36,171 nt of DNA from Corallococcus carmarthensis. GTDB taxonomy: Bacteria; Myxococcota; Myxococcia; Myxococcales; Myxococcaceae. Within the stretch, counting starts at the first letter, position 1. Every line of letters starts with the position of its first letter. The stretch is from NCBI RefSeq assembly GCF_003611695.1, contig NZ_RAWE01000084.1:1-36171 (forward strand), read 5' to 3'. The translations under genes and the position numbers were made by a program. The notes under the pieces were generated by a model. The model searched no databases, was not told the DNA's origin, and was given only the letters and a program-made list of their open reading frames with translations. Positions 34,926 to 36,171 of this stretch are shown here, in pieces.

Positions 34926-35900
34926 GTGCGCGCGTTCGTCACCGGTGGCTCGGGGTTCGTCGGGAAGCACCTGCTCGCGGCGCTCGCGAAGCGCGGGGAA
35001 CCGGCGCGCGCGCTGGCCCGCTCGCCGGAGGCCATGCAGGCCGTCCAGGCCGCGGGTGGCGAGCCATGGGAAGGCGACCTCACCGACCCGGAGCGCCTGC
35101 GCCTGGGCATGGAGGGCTGCGACACCGTCTTCCACGCCGCCGCGTACGTGAAGATGTCCGGCCCCCGCGCGGCCTTCTATGAGACCAACGTGCGCGGCAC
35201 GGAGGCCGTGCTGGAGGCGGCGCGCGCGGCTGGCGTGAAGCGCTTCGTGCACGTGAGCACGGAGGCCGTGCTGGTGGACGGCGGCCCCATGGCGAACCTC
35301 CACGAAACGCACCCCCTGCCCCAGCGCCCCGTGGGCCCGTACCCGTCCACCAAGGGCGAGGCCGAACGGCGCGTGCTCCAGGTCAACTCGCCGGAGTTCA
35401 CCACCGTCGCCGTGCGGCCCCGGATGGTCTGGGGACCGGGGGACACCACCGTGCTGCCCGCGCTGGTCGCCGCGGTGAAGTCCAAGCGCTTCCGCTGGAT
35501 TGGCGGCGGGCACTACCTGACCTCCACCTGCCACGTGGCCAACGCCGTGGAGGGCATGCTCCTGGCCGCGGAGAAGGGGCAGGGCGGCCAGGTGTACTTC
35601 CTCACCGACGGCCCGCCCGTGGAGTTCCGCGCCTTCGTCACCGCGCTGCTGAAGACGCAGGGCGTGGATCCCGGCGACAAGTCCATGCCCACGGGGCTCG
35701 CCGCGACGGTGGCCGTGGTCAGCGACTTTCTCTGGGACCTGCTGGGCCTCAAGGGCACGCCGCCCCTGTCGCGCACGGAGCTGCTGCTCGTGGGCCAGGA
35801 GGTGACGGTCAGCGACGAGAAGGCCAGGCTGGAGCTGGGCTACACCGGCGGCGTGTCGCGCGACGAGGGCCTGCGCGCCCTGGGCACGAACGCGGGCTGA
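34926..35900 (+). CDS. NAD-dependent epimerase/dehydratase (extended SDR)
   Basis: A 324-residue Rossmann-fold enzyme. The nucleotide loop GGSGFVG is at 7-13, the conserved Asp-Leu-Thr (DLTD) follows strand 3, and NVRGTEAVLEAA marks helix 4. Ser111 in VHVSTEAV and Tyr139/Lys143 in YPSTK form the catalytic set; RPRMVWGPGD follows. Extended SDRs of this kind act on sugar nucleotides, steroids or related ketones; the substrate is not readable. The start is GTG at 34926, with GGAGG about 10 bases upstream. It is probably its own transcription unit. Confidence 0.9.
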   Translation: MRAFVTGGSGFVGKHLLAALAKRGEPARALARSPEAMQAVQAAGGEPWEGDLTDPERLRLGMEGCDTVFHAAAYVKMSGPRAAFYETNVRGTEAVLEAARAAGVKRFVHVSTEAVLVDGGPMANLHETHPLPQRPVGPYPSTKGEAERRVLQVNSPEFTTVAVRPRMVWGPGDTTVLPALVAAVKSKRFRWIGGGHYLTSTCHVANAVEGMLLAAEKGQGGQVYFLTDGPPVEFRAFVTALLKTQGVDPGDKSMPTGLAATVAVVSDFLWDLLGLKGTPPLSRTELLLVGQEVTVSDEKARLELGYTGGVSRDEGLRALGTNAG

Positions 35901-35942
35901 GGGGCGCGAAAAGTCCCCCACAGGTGGAGTAGCCTGCGCCTC

Positions 35943-36171
35943 ATGCGCAGGTTCGAGTTCGTCGACGGCAACAGCTCCAAGTTCTGGATGCCCGAGGTCC
36001 AGGGCGCCACGTTCATCGTCACCTACGGCCGCATTGGCACCGCGGGGCAGCGCAAGGAGAAGGTCTTCCCGGACGAAGACGCCGCCCTGCGCGAGTACAA
36101 CAAGAAGGTCGCGGAGAAGGTGCGCGAGGGCTACGCCGAGGTGGGCGCCGAGGCGGGCTCCGGAGCTGCCC
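35943..36171 (+). CDS. WGR-domain protein, start only
   Basis: An open frame of 76 codons runs off the right edge. It begins MRRFEFVDGNSSKFWMPEV and contains TYGRIGTAGQRKEKVFPD, the WGR domain (named for Trp-Gly-Arg; here Tyr-Gly-Arg), followed by a helix EYNKKVAEKVREGYAEV. WGR domains occur in MolR-type regulators, PARPs and many myxobacterial proteins of unknown role. The rest of the protein is outside the window. Confidence 0.85.
   Translation, partial: MRRFEFVDGNSSKFWMPEVQGATFIVTYGRIGTAGQRKEKVFPDEDAALREYNKKVAEKVREGYAEVGAEAGSGAA

Overview
The window looks like chromosomal DNA from a myxobacterium (Myxococcota, probably Myxococcus or Corallococcus). It is very GC-rich, with a G/C third-position bias that opens long antisense reading frames. 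It carries several histidine kinases, an NtrC-type regulator with a sigma-54-type promoter beside its target, many lipoproteins, and a lipoprotein toxin/immunity cassette resembling the SitA toxins described in Myxococcus xanthus. The genus is inference; no rRNA or tRNA gene is present. Coding density is high and no gene-free stretch exceeds 200 bases.

Layout. 71-634 is a small lipoprotein. 663-4838 (minus) is a four-gene group: two small membrane proteins, a membrane-anchored protein with two concanavalin-like domains, and a beta-ketoacyl synthase with an unusual insertion. 4895-7954 (plus) is a DUF4159 protein followed by a membrane VWA/glutamine-amidotransferase-like protein. 8002-9104 (plus) is a coupled two-gene cassette of a possible PD-(D/E)XK-fold protein and a PIN-domain protein. 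9154-12275 (minus) holds Cu/Zn superoxide dismutase, a solitary N6-adenine DNA methyltransferase and a voltage-gated potassium channel. 12433-14431 (plus) holds a bestrophin-like membrane protein and an exported proline-iminopeptidase-like hydrolase.

14370-24181 (minus) is one coherent acetate-utilisation locus. Its sensor module is a 63-residue membrane protein, a sodium/solute-symporter-fused histidine kinase and an NtrC-type regulator, each overlapping the next by 4 bases. After an intergenic region with a candidate enhancer and a near-consensus sigma-54 promoter come a porin, acetyl-CoA synthetase, a DUF485 protein and the acetate symporter ActP, closed by a hairpin terminator. The acetyl-CoA synthetase gene is interrupted by one in-frame TAG, immediately followed by ATG. 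24241-27352 holds a secretion-type ATPase and a double-PAS histidine kinase that overlap tail to tail. A dihydrofolate-reductase-like gene follows.

The most striking region is 28220-32363, a tandemly duplicated toxin/immunity cassette. The two toxin genes are about 98% identical over 977 bases (19 substitutions and one indel counted by eye), then diverge in the toxin tip and the immunity gene. At the start of the toxin domain, copy 1 has a run of eight Gs and is in frame. Copy 2 has nine Gs, which shifts its nuclease domain out of frame while its immunity gene stays intact. This is a candidate phase-variable toxin. Between the copies lie vestiges of the gene upstream (tail of the small membrane gene) and downstream (head of a P1-family peptidase), recording how the duplication arose. 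The window closes with a P1 peptidase, an Eis-like acetyltransferase, an NAD-dependent epimerase and the start of a WGR-domain gene.
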